This document shows, in pieces, positions 1-6,622 of a stretch of DNA of 13,861 bases (position 1 is the first letter of the stretch; the number at the start of each line of letters is the position of its first letter). Location of the stretch: assembly GCA_945952575.1 (NCBI GenBank), contig CAMFIY010000036.1, positions 1 to 13,861 of the forward strand. The letters run 5' to 3'. The stretch comes from an uncultured Leucobacter sp. GTDB taxonomy: Bacteria; Actinomycetota; Actinomycetes; Actinomycetales; Microbacteriaceae. Both the position numbers and the translations under genes were made by a program. Under the pieces are notes generated by a model that saw nothing but the letters and a program-made list of their open reading frames with translations, was not told the origin of the DNA and did not search any database.

Positions 1-916
1 CATAGGCGCAGAGCGCGGCCGCCACCGAGGTGATGCTCGCGTGATCGTAGGCCGGGGCGACCTCGACCACGTCGGCGCCGACCAGGTTCGTGTCGCGCAG
101 GCCGCGCAGCAGTTCGAGGAGCTCTCGGCTCGTCAGGCCGCCGGCCTCGGGCGTGCCCGTGCCCGGGGCGTGCGCCGGGTCGAGCACGTCGATGTCGATG
201 GAGATGTAGAGCGGCGCGTCCCCGACCCGTGCGCGGATCCGCTCGATGATGTCGAGGAACGGCGTCGTGTGGAACTCGCGCGCGTGGACGATGGTGAAGC
301 CCAGCTCCTCGTCGTCACTCAGGTCGTCGGCGCTGTAGAGGGACCCGCGGATGCCCACGTGCGCCGAGTGCTCCTTCAGCAGCAGGCCCTCCTCGATGGC
401 CACGCGGAAGGGGGTGCCGTGCGTGACCGGCGTGTTGAAGTAGGGCCCCCACGTGTCGAGGTGCGCGTCGAAGTGGACGAGCGCCAGCGGGCCGTGCTCC
501 CGGTGCAGGGCGCGCAGCGAGGCCAGGGCGATGGTATGGTCCCCGCCCAGCACCATCACGGGGCGGCCGCCCTGCGCGAGCGCCGCGATCCCGGCCTCGA
601 TCTCGCCGAGGGCGGCGGTGATGTCGAATGGGTTGCAGTCGACGTCGCCGGCGTCGACCACCTGCGCAGCGTCGAAGGGTGCGACATCGAGTGCGGGATT
701 GTAGGGCCGCAGCAGGCGGGACGCCTCGCGGATCGCCCCGGGGCCGAAGCGCGCGCCCGGGCGGAAGGTGACGCCCGCGTCGAAGGGCACCCCGACGACG
801 GCGATGTCGTGCCGGGGGACGTCGCCGAGGCGCGGCAGGCGCGCGAATGTCGTCAACCCCGCATAGCGGGGCGAGACCTGCCCGTCGATCGGGGGGATGG
901 GCCTGTTCGTCTCCAC
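1..916 (-). CDS. Agmatinase/guanidino-ureohydrolase family protein (3' end beyond window)
   Basis: Manganese-dependent ureohydrolase (arginase/agmatinase superfamily) that would hydrolyse a guanidino compound to an amine plus urea in the cytoplasm. 305 residues are visible without a stop, so only a short C-terminus is missing if it matches the usual 300-330. Both metal centres are intact: GGDH with His127, DAHLD with Asp150/His152/Asp154, and SIDIDVLDP with Asp241/Asp243. The HGTPF stretch near residue 166 is typical of agmatinase-like members. The start is GTG at 914-916, preceded by AGAGGA at 923-928 with a 6 nt spacer. It is the last visible gene of the permease-SDR-SDR-ureohydrolase unit, 43 nt after the second SDR stop. 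Family membership is certain. The substrate is not: agmatine, guanidinobutyrate, guanidinopropionate and other guanidino compounds are all handled by close relatives. Confidence 0.93.
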   Translation of the reverse strand, partial: METNRPIPPIDGQVSPRYAGLTTFARLPRLGDVPRHDIAVVGVPFDAGVTFRPGARFGPGAIREASRLLRPYNPALDVAPFDAAQVVDAGDVDCNPFDITAALGEIEAGIAALAQGGRPVMVLGGDHTIALASLRALHREHGPLALVHFDAHLDTWGPYFNTPVTHGTPFRVAIEEGLLLKEHSAHVGIRGSLYSADDLSDDEELGFTIVHAREFHTTPFLDIIERIRARVGDAPLYISIDIDVLDPAHAPGTGTPEAGGLTSRELLELLRGLRDTNLVGADVVEVAPAYDHASITSVAAALCAY

Positions 917-922
917 GTTCTG

Positions 923-928
923 TCCTCT
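923..928 (-). promoter_or_regulatory. Ribosome binding site deciding the GTG start of the ureohydrolase
   Basis: AGAGGA on the minus strand, 6 nt before the GTG at 914-916. No in-frame ATG lies nearby, so this site is the main evidence for the start chosen. Confidence 0.7.
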
Positions 929-959
929 CTGAGTGTCTGTGCGTGTGCCGGCTCCGGTG

Positions 960-1739
960 CTATGCCCGGCCGCGGGTCGATCCGCCGTTGACCTGCACCG
1001 TCTGGCCGGCCATCGCGCGCAGGCCGGGATCGGCCAGGAACGCCACCGTCGCAGCGATCTCGTCCGGGCGGCCGATCCTGCCGAGCGGAATGGCCGAGGC
1101 GTAGCGGGCGTGCATCTCCTCCAGGGCGATGCCGGCGGCGTCGGCGTCGACGTTCAGCTGCGGGGTGTCGATGACGCCCGGGGCGATCGCGTTCACCAGG
1201 ATGCCCTCCGGGGCGAGCTCGCGACCCAGGCACTTGACCAGGCTGATGAGCCCCGCCTTCGACGCGGCGTAGGCGGTCGCCTCGGGCCAGCCGATCACGC
1301 CCCACTCACTCGAGATCACGATGATCCGCCCGCCGGATCCCTGCTCCCGCATCACGCGCACGGCCTCCTGGATGAGTGCGTAGGTGCCGAGCAGATTCGT
1401 CTCGACCACGCGCCACCACTCGTCGGGGTCGGCCTCGACCAGGGACCCCATCGACATCGCGGCGTGGTTCGCGACCAGCACGTCGAGGCGACCGGTCGCC
1501 TCCGCCGCCTCGCGGACGAGCTCCCGGCAGGCCTCGGGAACGCCGAGATCCTTCGCGATCGGGATCGCTCCGGTCCGCTCGACCACTGCCCGAAGCGCCG
1601 GGCCGTCGCTGCGGGCGTGGGCCACCGTCTCCGCTCCGGCGCGCACCAGGGCAGAGACCTGCGCGGCGCCGAGGCCGCCCGCCGCTCCGGTGACCAGGGC
1701 CGTCGAGTCCGAGAGCCTGAGATCCCTCGGGCCCGGCAT
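960..1739 (-). CDS. SDR family NAD(P)-dependent oxidoreductase (second SDR of cassette)
   Basis: Classical short-chain dehydrogenase/reductase of 259 residues, the usual family length. It has the cofactor-binding TGAAGGLG at residues 17-24, NHAA at 91-94 in place of NNAG, the structural Asn115 in TNLLG, and the catalytic Ser144, Tyr157 (YAASK) and Lys161, so all four catalytic residues are present. It should interconvert an alcohol and a ketone or aldehyde using a nicotinamide cofactor. No acidic residue is obvious at the end of strand 2 (HARSD region, 41-45), so NADP may be preferred over NAD; that is inference. Its ATG shares one base with the stop of the preceding SDR (TGATG at 1737-1741), so translation is probably coupled. 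The ureohydrolase follows downstream, suggesting the substrate is modified before or after amidine hydrolysis. The specific substrate cannot be deduced. Confidence 0.92.
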   Translation of the reverse strand: MPGPRDLRLSDSTALVTGAAGGLGAAQVSALVRAGAETVAHARSDGPALRAVVERTGAIPIAKDLGVPEACRELVREAAEATGRLDVLVANHAAMSMGSLVEADPDEWWRVVETNLLGTYALIQEAVRVMREQGSGGRIIVISSEWGVIGWPEATAYAASKAGLISLVKCLGRELAPEGILVNAIAPGVIDTPQLNVDADAAGIALEEMHARYASAIPLGRIGRPDEIAATVAFLADPGLRAMAGQTVQVNGGSTRGRA

Positions 1740-2434
1740 CAGATCACCGCCCCGGAGTTCGGGTGCAGCGTTTCCCCGGTGACGAAGCCGGCCGAGCGGA
1801 CGAGGAACTCGACGCAGCGCGCGACGTCCTCCGGCTCCGCGAGCGAGCGCGTGGGCAGGGTGGCCAGGTAGTCCTCCTCCCGCCAGGGGGAGTCCGGCGG
1901 GAGCATCGGCGTGTTCGTCGGGCCGGGGGCGACGGCGTTCACCCGGATCCCGGCGTGCGCCACCTCGGCGGCGAGGCTCTTGACGGCGCCGAGCACCGCG
2001 CCCTTGGCGGCCGCGTAGTGCGAATCCCGATCCCCTCCGCCGATCGCGAGCTCGCTCGAGATCGCGACGATGGAACCGTGCCCGCGCCGCAGCATGCCGG
2101 GCAGGACGGCCTGAGAGCCGGCGAAGAAACCGCCGAGATGGACCCGGAGCATCCGCCGGGCCTGTTCGTCGGCGACCTCGGCGAGGGGGAGGCTCTCGTA
2201 GTGGCCGGCCGCGCTGACGAACGCGTCGACCGGGCCCAGCTCGGCCTCGACCTGCGAGACCGCTCGCCGCACCTCCTCGGGCACGGAGACGTCGACCCGC
2301 AGCGCGAGGTCGCAGTCCGCGGCGGCGTCCCGGTCGAAGCCGGCGACGCGCATGCCCGTGTCGCGGAGCCGGCGCGAGATCGCCGCCCCCATCCCTCCCG
2401 CGGCGCCGGTCACGACCGCCACTTCCGCGCTCAT
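1739..2434 (-). CDS. SDR family oxidoreductase (first SDR of cassette)
   Basis: Short-chain dehydrogenase of 231 residues, at the short end for classical SDRs. It has TGAAGGMG at residues 9-16, an Asp at the end of strand 2 (GFDRD, 32-36) that favours NAD(H), SAAG at 74-77 in place of NNAG, and Ser127, Tyr140 (YAAAK) and Lys144 as catalytic residues. The tetrad asparagine normally found in VNLxG is histidine here (VHLGG, His99). The ATG overlaps the permease stop as ATGA at 2431-2434, and GGAGG lies 10 nt upstream at 2445-2449, so it is translated in the permease operon. The two SDRs differ throughout and are not a recent duplication; they may act on different steps or different stereoisomers of the imported compound. 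The product beyond the SDR class is not predictable. Confidence 0.9.
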   Translation of the reverse strand: MSAEVAVVTGAAGGMGAAISRRLRDTGMRVAGFDRDAAADCDLALRVDVSVPEEVRRAVSQVEAELGPVDAFVSAAGHYESLPLAEVADEQARRMLRVHLGGFFAGSQAVLPGMLRRGHGSIVAISSELAIGGGDRDSHYAAAKGAVLGAVKSLAAEVAHAGIRVNAVAPGPTNTPMLPPDSPWREEDYLATLPTRSLAEPEDVARCVEFLVRSAGFVTGETLHPNSGAVI

Positions 2435-3942
2435 CGGTTCCGCGCCTCCGATCCCGTCTCCGTCTCGGCCGCCGCGGGATCCTCGTCCTCGAGATCCAGC
2501 ATCACCGCGGAGGTCTCGACGTTCTCGATCCGCCCCCGGACCCGAGCATAGATCGCCGCGCCGACCAGGGCGAGCGCCACGGCGCCGACGATCACCGACC
2601 AGTCGAGCCACGGGTTGCCGTTCACTGGTCTGGGCCAGGCGATGTTGATGAGCTCCAGCACCACCCAGGCGAGGGCGAGGACGGCGACGGGGCCGGTCCA
2701 TCCGCGGATGCTGAAGGGACCCGGGCGCCAGCGTCGGCGCAGCACCGCCACGGCGAAGGCGAGCACGGGGAAGAGGAAGCTCAGGTAGAAGCCGCCCGAG
2801 GTGAAGTTCACCATCATCGTGTAGAGGTTCTCGGCCACGTTGCTGAGCAGGAACAGAGCCGTGCCTATGACGGTCGTGACGAGGATCGGGCCCACCGGCT
2901 GGCGCTGCTTCCGGCTGAGCCTCGACAGCGCGTTCGAGAAGGGCAGTGCGTGATCCCGTGCCTTCGCCCAGATGAGGCGCGACGCCGAGGTCTGCAGCGC
3001 GAGGAAGCTGGCGATGAAGCCGATGGCGAAGAGCGCCTGCAGCGGGATCGCGATGCTGGATCCGAGCTGGGCGGTCAGCACTGCGTACACCGGGTCGGAG
3101 CCGTAGTCGGGCAGCTCGGCCGCATTGTCGGGCGTGGCGAGGATGATCGCGAGGCTCGAGAACATGACCACCGCGGCGATGAAGCAGAGCGAGAAGAGCA
3201 CGGCCTTGGGCAGGTTGCGGCGGGGCTCGTGCACCTCCTCGGCGATGGATCCCGCGCTCTCGAAGCCGACGAACGAGAAGCCGATGAACACGATCGCCAG
3301 CAGGAAGGGGCCGCCGATCGAGAAGAATCCCTCGGATGCCCCGATGCTCGCGCCCCCGTCGAAGAGGATCGAGAGGTCGTGCTCCCGGTGCGCGATGAGC
3401 AGCCAGGCCCCGAGGCCGATCGAGCCGATGATCTCGGCCGCGATGCTGGCCACCATGAAGCCCTTGAGGATACCGCGGCCCGCGAGGTTGATGAGGGTCC
3501 CCAGGATCAGGACGACGAAGGCGATGAGGGCGATCTGCGTGCCGCTCGCCTCGTGGATGCCCAGGATGTTGGCGATGAACCCGGCCGCACCAAGGGCGAC
3601 CGTCGCCATCGCGATGGTCAGGGTCCAGATGTAGAACCAGCCGGCGAACCAGCCGAAGCCTGCGCCGAGCAGTCGATTCGCCCACTGGTAGATCGAACCC
3701 TCGAGGGGCCAGCGCGAGACGAGCATGGCGAAGACGAGCGCGACCAGGAACTGGCCGGCGAAGACGATCAGGAAGCCCCACCAGAACGACGGGCCCGCCG
3801 TGCTGATCGCGAGCCCGAAGATGCCGTAGAGGGCGACGATGGGGGAGATGAACGCGAACGCGAAGGCGAACGCCGATCCGAAACTGAACTCCCTGCGCAG
3901 GGAGTGGGCGCCCTCGGCGGGCAGGGTTGCGCTCGTGGTCAA
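2431..3942 (-). CDS. APC superfamily amino acid/amine permease
   Basis: Integral membrane transporter of 503 residues, expected to have about 12 membrane helices. It belongs to the amino acid-polyamine-organocation superfamily and would import an amino acid or amine by cation symport. The N-terminal region carries the helix 1 break (SPIVALYGIFG, 33-43) and SRWPLEGSIYQWANRL (76-91), the loop motif of the amino acid/choline transporter branch that includes fungal GABA and choline permeases. The C-terminal tail after the last helix is acidic. The start is TTG at 3940-3942, with AAGGAG 6 nt upstream; no in-frame ATG occurs before residue 73, so TTG is well supported. It is the first gene of the minus-strand operon, overlaps the next SDR by 4 nt, and is divergent from a PucR regulator. 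Its partner ureohydrolase suggests a guanidino or amine substrate (inference). Confidence 0.92.
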   Translation of the reverse strand: MTTSATLPAEGAHSLRREFSFGSAFAFAFAFISPIVALYGIFGLAISTAGPSFWWGFLIVFAGQFLVALVFAMLVSRWPLEGSIYQWANRLLGAGFGWFAGWFYIWTLTIAMATVALGAAGFIANILGIHEASGTQIALIAFVVLILGTLINLAGRGILKGFMVASIAAEIIGSIGLGAWLLIAHREHDLSILFDGGASIGASEGFFSIGGPFLLAIVFIGFSFVGFESAGSIAEEVHEPRRNLPKAVLFSLCFIAAVVMFSSLAIILATPDNAAELPDYGSDPVYAVLTAQLGSSIAIPLQALFAIGFIASFLALQTSASRLIWAKARDHALPFSNALSRLSRKQRQPVGPILVTTVIGTALFLLSNVAENLYTMMVNFTSGGFYLSFLFPVLAFAVAVLRRRWRPGPFSIRGWTGPVAVLALAWVVLELINIAWPRPVNGNPWLDWSVIVGAVALALVGAAIYARVRGRIENVETSAVMLDLEDEDPAAAETETGSEARNR

Positions 3943-3948
3943 GATGGT

Positions 3949-3954
3949 CTCCTT
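3949..3954 (-). promoter_or_regulatory. Strong ribosome binding site fixing a TTG start
   Basis: AAGGAG on the minus strand, separated by 6 nt from TTG at 3940-3942. The quality and spacing make the rare TTG codon the best start for the permease. Confidence 0.75.
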
Positions 3955-3979
3955 CGGCCCAGACGGAAGCGATGGGATA

Positions 3980-3985
3980 ATTATG
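3980..3985 (-). promoter_or_regulatory. Candidate -10 box of the permease operon
   Basis: CATAAT on the minus strand (five of six matches to TATAAT) within the AT-rich island ATAATTAT, in an otherwise GC-rich region. It would place transcription initiation near 3973, about 30 nt ahead of the TTG start. No -35 element is well spaced: TTGACT at 3995-4000 is only 9 nt away. The assignment is therefore tentative. Confidence 0.35.
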
Positions 3986-4029
3986 CACTCCTCCAGTCAA
4001 CACGGGGGAAAATCGGGACAGACCTCCAT

Positions 4030-4053
4030 TTGTGCGGAACATCGTTGTGCGAA
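4030..4053 (+). repeat. Direct repeat in divergent control region (candidate regulator site)
   Basis: TTGTGCGGA at 4030-4038 and TTGTGCGAA at 4045-4053 match at 8 of 9 positions, with starts 15 bp apart. The second copy ends 2 bp before the -10 box of the pucR-type gene. Position and repetition suggest a site for autoregulation or for control of the divergent operon. It does not resemble any PucR site I can cite with confidence. Confidence 0.35.
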
Positions 4054-4055
4054 GC

Positions 4056-4061
4056 TACAAT
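4056..4061 (+). promoter_or_regulatory. -10 box of a probably leaderless promoter (PucR-type gene)
   Basis: TACAAT is followed by exactly 6 nt and then ATG at 4068. No Shine-Dalgarno sequence lies between. In actinobacteria this spacing is characteristic of transcripts that start at, or within a base or two of, the initiation codon. Confidence 0.6.
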
Positions 4062-4067
4062 ATCTTC

Positions 4068-5432
4068 ATGCCTACGATGCCCGATGCCGCTGAAGCGCTC
4101 GTCACTATCGGCGATCTGATCGCCGACCCGTCGCTCTCGATCGTCTCGGCCGTGCTGCCGGCCGGGGCCTCCGAGCGTCCCGTCTCGTGGGTGCACGCGA
4201 CCGAGCAGCTCGACCCGCGCCCCCACCTGCGCCGTCACGAGCTGGTCTGCACGCTCGGCAGCGCGCTCGTGCGCCCGCGCTCCGCCGACACCTTCGTCTC
4301 CGCGCTCGCCGAAGCGGGGGTGGCGGGCGTGGCGCTCGGGCTCGGGGAGGTGCACCTGGGTCCGCCGAGCGAGCTCGTGGACGCCTGCGAGCGTGCCGGG
4401 CTCCCGCTCCTGCTCCTGCCGCACGGCGTGCCGTTCCTCTCGGTGAACGACACTGTGCTGCGGCGCCGGAGCGAGCTCGAGAGCGAAGCGCGGAAGCGGG
4501 AGACCGCGCTGCTCTCGCGGCTCCTCACGCTGGCGCGGCGCGGCGCGGGGGAGGCGGCGTTGCTCACGGAGGCCGCGGAGGCGCTCGGCGGGGGCATCCG
4601 TCGTGTCGGGACCGGCGCCGAGCGAGCACTCGAGTGGGCCGACGGGGCCGGGGGTCCGTCGGGGGAGTTCATGGAGCAGCTGCAGAGCCTCCTCGAGTTC
4701 TCCGGTCTCGAGCAGGCGCGCGAGTCCTCCGAGCAGCAGCTGCGCCTCGGTCAGTTGCTCGACCTGGTCGCCGCGGGGCTCGCCCATCCGGCGGCGATCC
4801 TGCCCGAGATCGACGCCCACGGGCTCGCCCGGGAGCGCCTCCGGGTGTCGAGCTGGCCGGCGGGCAGTGAGGGGGCCATCGGGCAGCACTGGGCCGACGG
4901 ACTCGTCGGGGTCACCGCCCGGGAAGTGATCCTCATCTCGGGTCCCGACACCGAGGAGTCCCTCCGCAGCCTGGGTCTCGTCTGCGGCTACAGCTCGCTC
5001 GTCGGTTTCGGGGAACTGCGGCGGGCGCTCAGCGAGTCCCGCTCCGCGCTGCGGCTGGCGCGCAGCCGCGGTGGCGTGGCCGGCCCCGATCAGCTCGTCT
5101 CGCTCGACGCGCTGCTCGAGCAACAGCCTGCCGAGCTGCTGGATCCCTTCGTCGAGCAGCTGATCGCGCCGATCGTGCGCGCCGACGAGCTCGCCCGGGG
5201 CGATCTGATGGAGACACTCGCGGTGTTCATAGCCAGCGACCGGCAGCTCCAGGCGACGGCCGAGCGGCTCTACGTACACGTCAACACGGTGCGGCACCGC
5301 CTGCACCGGATCCACGAGCTGAGCGGCCGCGATCCGCTGTCCCTGGACGGCCTCGTCGATCTGCGGATCGCCCTCTGGGCGGTCGAGCGGCGCGAGACGA
5401 TCGGCTATCGGCTGATCAGGCCGCTGCACTGA
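4068..5432 (+). CDS. PucR family transcriptional regulator
   Basis: Regulator of 454 residues with the PucR-family architecture. An N-terminal PucR-type sensory domain (about residues 10-130) opens with the characteristic IGDLIADPSLS and VSWVHATEQLDP stretches. A variable middle region follows. The C-terminal PucR helix-turn-helix (about 379-445) contains LQATAERLYVHVNTVRHRL. Such proteins control use of purines, amino acids, GABA and other nitrogen compounds. The start is placed at ATG 4068 because of the leaderless-type TACAAT box; an in-frame GTG at 4032 would add 12 residues but lies upstream of that box. It is divergent from the permease operon with a shared 125 nt control region, so it most likely controls that operon. 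Its effector is probably the imported substrate or a breakdown product (inference). Its stop is 16 nt from that of the convergent exonuclease gene. Confidence 0.92.
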   Translation: MPTMPDAAEALVTIGDLIADPSLSIVSAVLPAGASERPVSWVHATEQLDPRPHLRRHELVCTLGSALVRPRSADTFVSALAEAGVAGVALGLGEVHLGPPSELVDACERAGLPLLLLPHGVPFLSVNDTVLRRRSELESEARKRETALLSRLLTLARRGAGEAALLTEAAEALGGGIRRVGTGAERALEWADGAGGPSGEFMEQLQSLLEFSGLEQARESSEQQLRLGQLLDLVAAGLAHPAAILPEIDAHGLARERLRVSSWPAGSEGAIGQHWADGLVGVTAREVILISGPDTEESLRSLGLVCGYSSLVGFGELRRALSESRSALRLARSRGGVAGPDQLVSLDALLEQQPAELLDPFVEQLIAPIVRADELARGDLMETLAVFIASDRQLQATAERLYVHVNTVRHRLHRIHELSGRDPLSLDGLVDLRIALWAVERRETIGYRLIRPLH

Positions 5433-5448
5433 GTCGCGGGCCGAGCCC

Positions 5449-6033
5449 TCAGAGCTTGAGCGGGATCGCCGTGAGGCGCTGGATCCTCAGCCCGGTCGCC
5501 TTGGCGAGCGCGGTGAGATCCGCCGCCCCGTGCCGCTTGGCGGCGTCGACGACGATCGCTGCGCAGGCCTCGGCGTCGGCGAGCGCCTCGTGGTGGGAGA
5601 ATTCGCCGTAGCCGGCGGCCTCCGCGGCGAGCGGGAGGCGATGCGAGGGGATCTCGTAGGTCTTGCGCGAGACCTGCACGCTGCAGAGGTAGCGCAGCTT
5701 CGGGGTCGGTGTGATCGTCTCGGCGCAGGCCGCGCGGATCACGCCCATGTCGAAACCGGCGTTGTGCGCCACGGCGATGTCGGCGCCGATGAACTCCCGG
5801 AGCGGTGCCAGCTGCTCCTCCCACGTCTGCGCGCCCGCGACCATCGCGGGAGTGATCCCGTGGATGCGGGTGTTGAAGGGGAGGAAATCGGGGTGGCTGG
5901 CCGGCGGCCTGATCAGCCATTCGGTGCGCTCGACCGCCACCCCGTCGCGCACGCGGACGAGACCGACCGCGCACGCCGAGGAGGGGTGGCTGTTGGCGGT
6001 CTCGAAATCGATGGCGGTGAAGTCGACTGGCAC
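5449..6033 (-). CDS. DnaQ-like DEDDh 3'-5' exonuclease
   Basis: Exonuclease-domain protein of 194 residues, essentially a stand-alone DEDDh fold. Exo I is AIDFET with Asp9 and Glu11, Exo II is AHNAGFD with Asp95, and Exo III is HHEALAD with His148 and Asp153. All catalytic residues are present, so two-metal hydrolysis of nucleic acid 3' ends is expected. It could act in repair, proofreading-like trimming or RNA processing; the sequence does not say which. No BRCT, UvrC-like or helicase domain is attached. The start is GTG at 6031-6033, with AGGA 8 nt upstream; extending upstream in frame loses family-like sequence. It is convergent with the PucR-type gene and divergent from the DUF1761 gene, so it is probably monocistronic. 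Confidence 0.9.
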   Translation of the reverse strand: MPVDFTAIDFETANSHPSSACAVGLVRVRDGVAVERTEWLIRPPASHPDFLPFNTRIHGITPAMVAGAQTWEEQLAPLREFIGADIAVAHNAGFDMGVIRAACAETITPTPKLRYLCSVQVSRKTYEIPSHRLPLAAEAAGYGEFSHHEALADAEACAAIVVDAAKRHGAADLTALAKATGLRIQRLTAIPLKL

Positions 6034-6156
6034 GCCATTGATCCTGGCACAGACCACTGACAACCTCCGCCGCGCGGTGCGTGACCGGGCGCACCCCGCG
6101 GTGCGAGAATGAGCGCAGCGCGGCGCGACGGTGCGCCCAGAGCCTGAGGAGCCGAA

Positions 6157-6582
6157 ATGATCCCGGAGATCAACTACCTGGCGGTGATCGCAGCCACCAT
6201 TTCCACGATGATCGTCGGCGCGATCTGGTACGCGCCGAAGGTCATGGGCAACGCCTGGATGCGCCTCGCGAAGGTGAATCCCGGCGAGGGCAGAGGGCCG
6301 GCCGGCCCGATGATCGCGACGGTGATCGTCAGTTTCATCACCTCGTGGGTGCTCGCCGGTGCAGCCTACATCGCCTACGAGTTCTACCACGGGTCGTTCC
6401 TGGTCTCGGCGCTGCTCACCGGCGTCCTCCTCTGGGCGGGCTTCACGGCGGCGCGCTTCATCACGCACGACGCGTTCGAGGGCCGCCCGATCCGGCTCAC
6501 GATCCTCAACTGCGTGCACGAGCTGATCACGATCGTCGTGCTCTCGCTCGTGATCGGGGTCTGGCCGCCGGCACTCGGCTGA
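6157..6582 (+). CDS. DUF1761 family membrane protein
   Basis: Small integral membrane protein of 141 residues with four predicted helices (about 6-26, 52-75, 81-100 and 113-137). It fits the DUF1761 family, with the early GAIWYAPKVMGNAWM motif, the central WAGFTAARF segment, and the HELITIVVLSLVIGVW final helix. The family has no established biochemical role. GAGGAG at 6146-6151 lies 5 nt before the ATG, so translation should be efficient. It sits between the divergent exonuclease gene and ychF, 40 nt upstream of the ychF start, but ychF appears to have its own promoter. Confidence concerns family assignment; function is unknown. Confidence 0.85.
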   Translation: MIPEINYLAVIAATISTMIVGAIWYAPKVMGNAWMRLAKVNPGEGRGPAGPMIATVIVSFITSWVLAGAAYIAYEFYHGSFLVSALLTGVLLWAGFTAARFITHDAFEGRPIRLTILNCVHELITIVVLSLVIGVWPPALG

Positions 6583-6608
6583 GCGGAAGGCGGTCTGCGC
6601 CGATCCCG

Positions 6609-6614
6609 TAGACT
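6609..6614 (+). promoter_or_regulatory. -10 box of probable leaderless ychF promoter
   Basis: TAGACT followed by 8 nt and GTG at 6623. No Shine-Dalgarno-like sequence precedes this GTG, which supports initiation at or near the 5' end of the transcript. An in-frame TTG at 6614 overlaps the box and would be a poor alternative start. Confidence 0.55.
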
Positions 6615-6622
6615 TGACGCCC

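Noticed and set aside
41..991. Long plus-strand open frame opposite the ureohydrolase gene
   Set aside because: It has no domain and an Arg/Asp/Val/Gly-rich composition typical of antisense reading of GC-rich coding DNA. The minus-strand frame carries complete ureohydrolase metal motifs.
3995..4000. TTGACT as the -35 element of the permease promoter
   Set aside because: The best nearby -10 box (CATAAT) is only 9 nt away, and nothing resembling TATAAT occurs at a 16-18 nt spacing.
1739..4042. 767-codon minus-strand open frame that would fuse a long N-terminal region to the first SDR
   Set aside because: The upstream two-thirds is the out-of-frame shadow of the permease (Arg/Pro/His-rich, no hydrophobic helices). 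The SDR starts at its own ATG (2434), which overlaps the permease stop.
2950..4119. Long plus-strand open frame opposite the permease gene
   Set aside because: It is extremely rich in Asp, Glu, Arg and Gly with low complexity, the expected mirror of a hydrophobic membrane protein gene.
3981..5429. 482-codon minus-strand open frame opposite the PucR-type gene
   Set aside because: It is an antisense shadow with no recognisable domain; the plus frame shows both PucR-family domains.
5433..5448. Small GGGC/GCCC hairpin between the PucR-type and exonuclease stops as a bidirectional terminator
   Set aside because: The stem is only 4 bp with a 3 nt loop and no T-run on either side, which is within chance expectation at this GC content.
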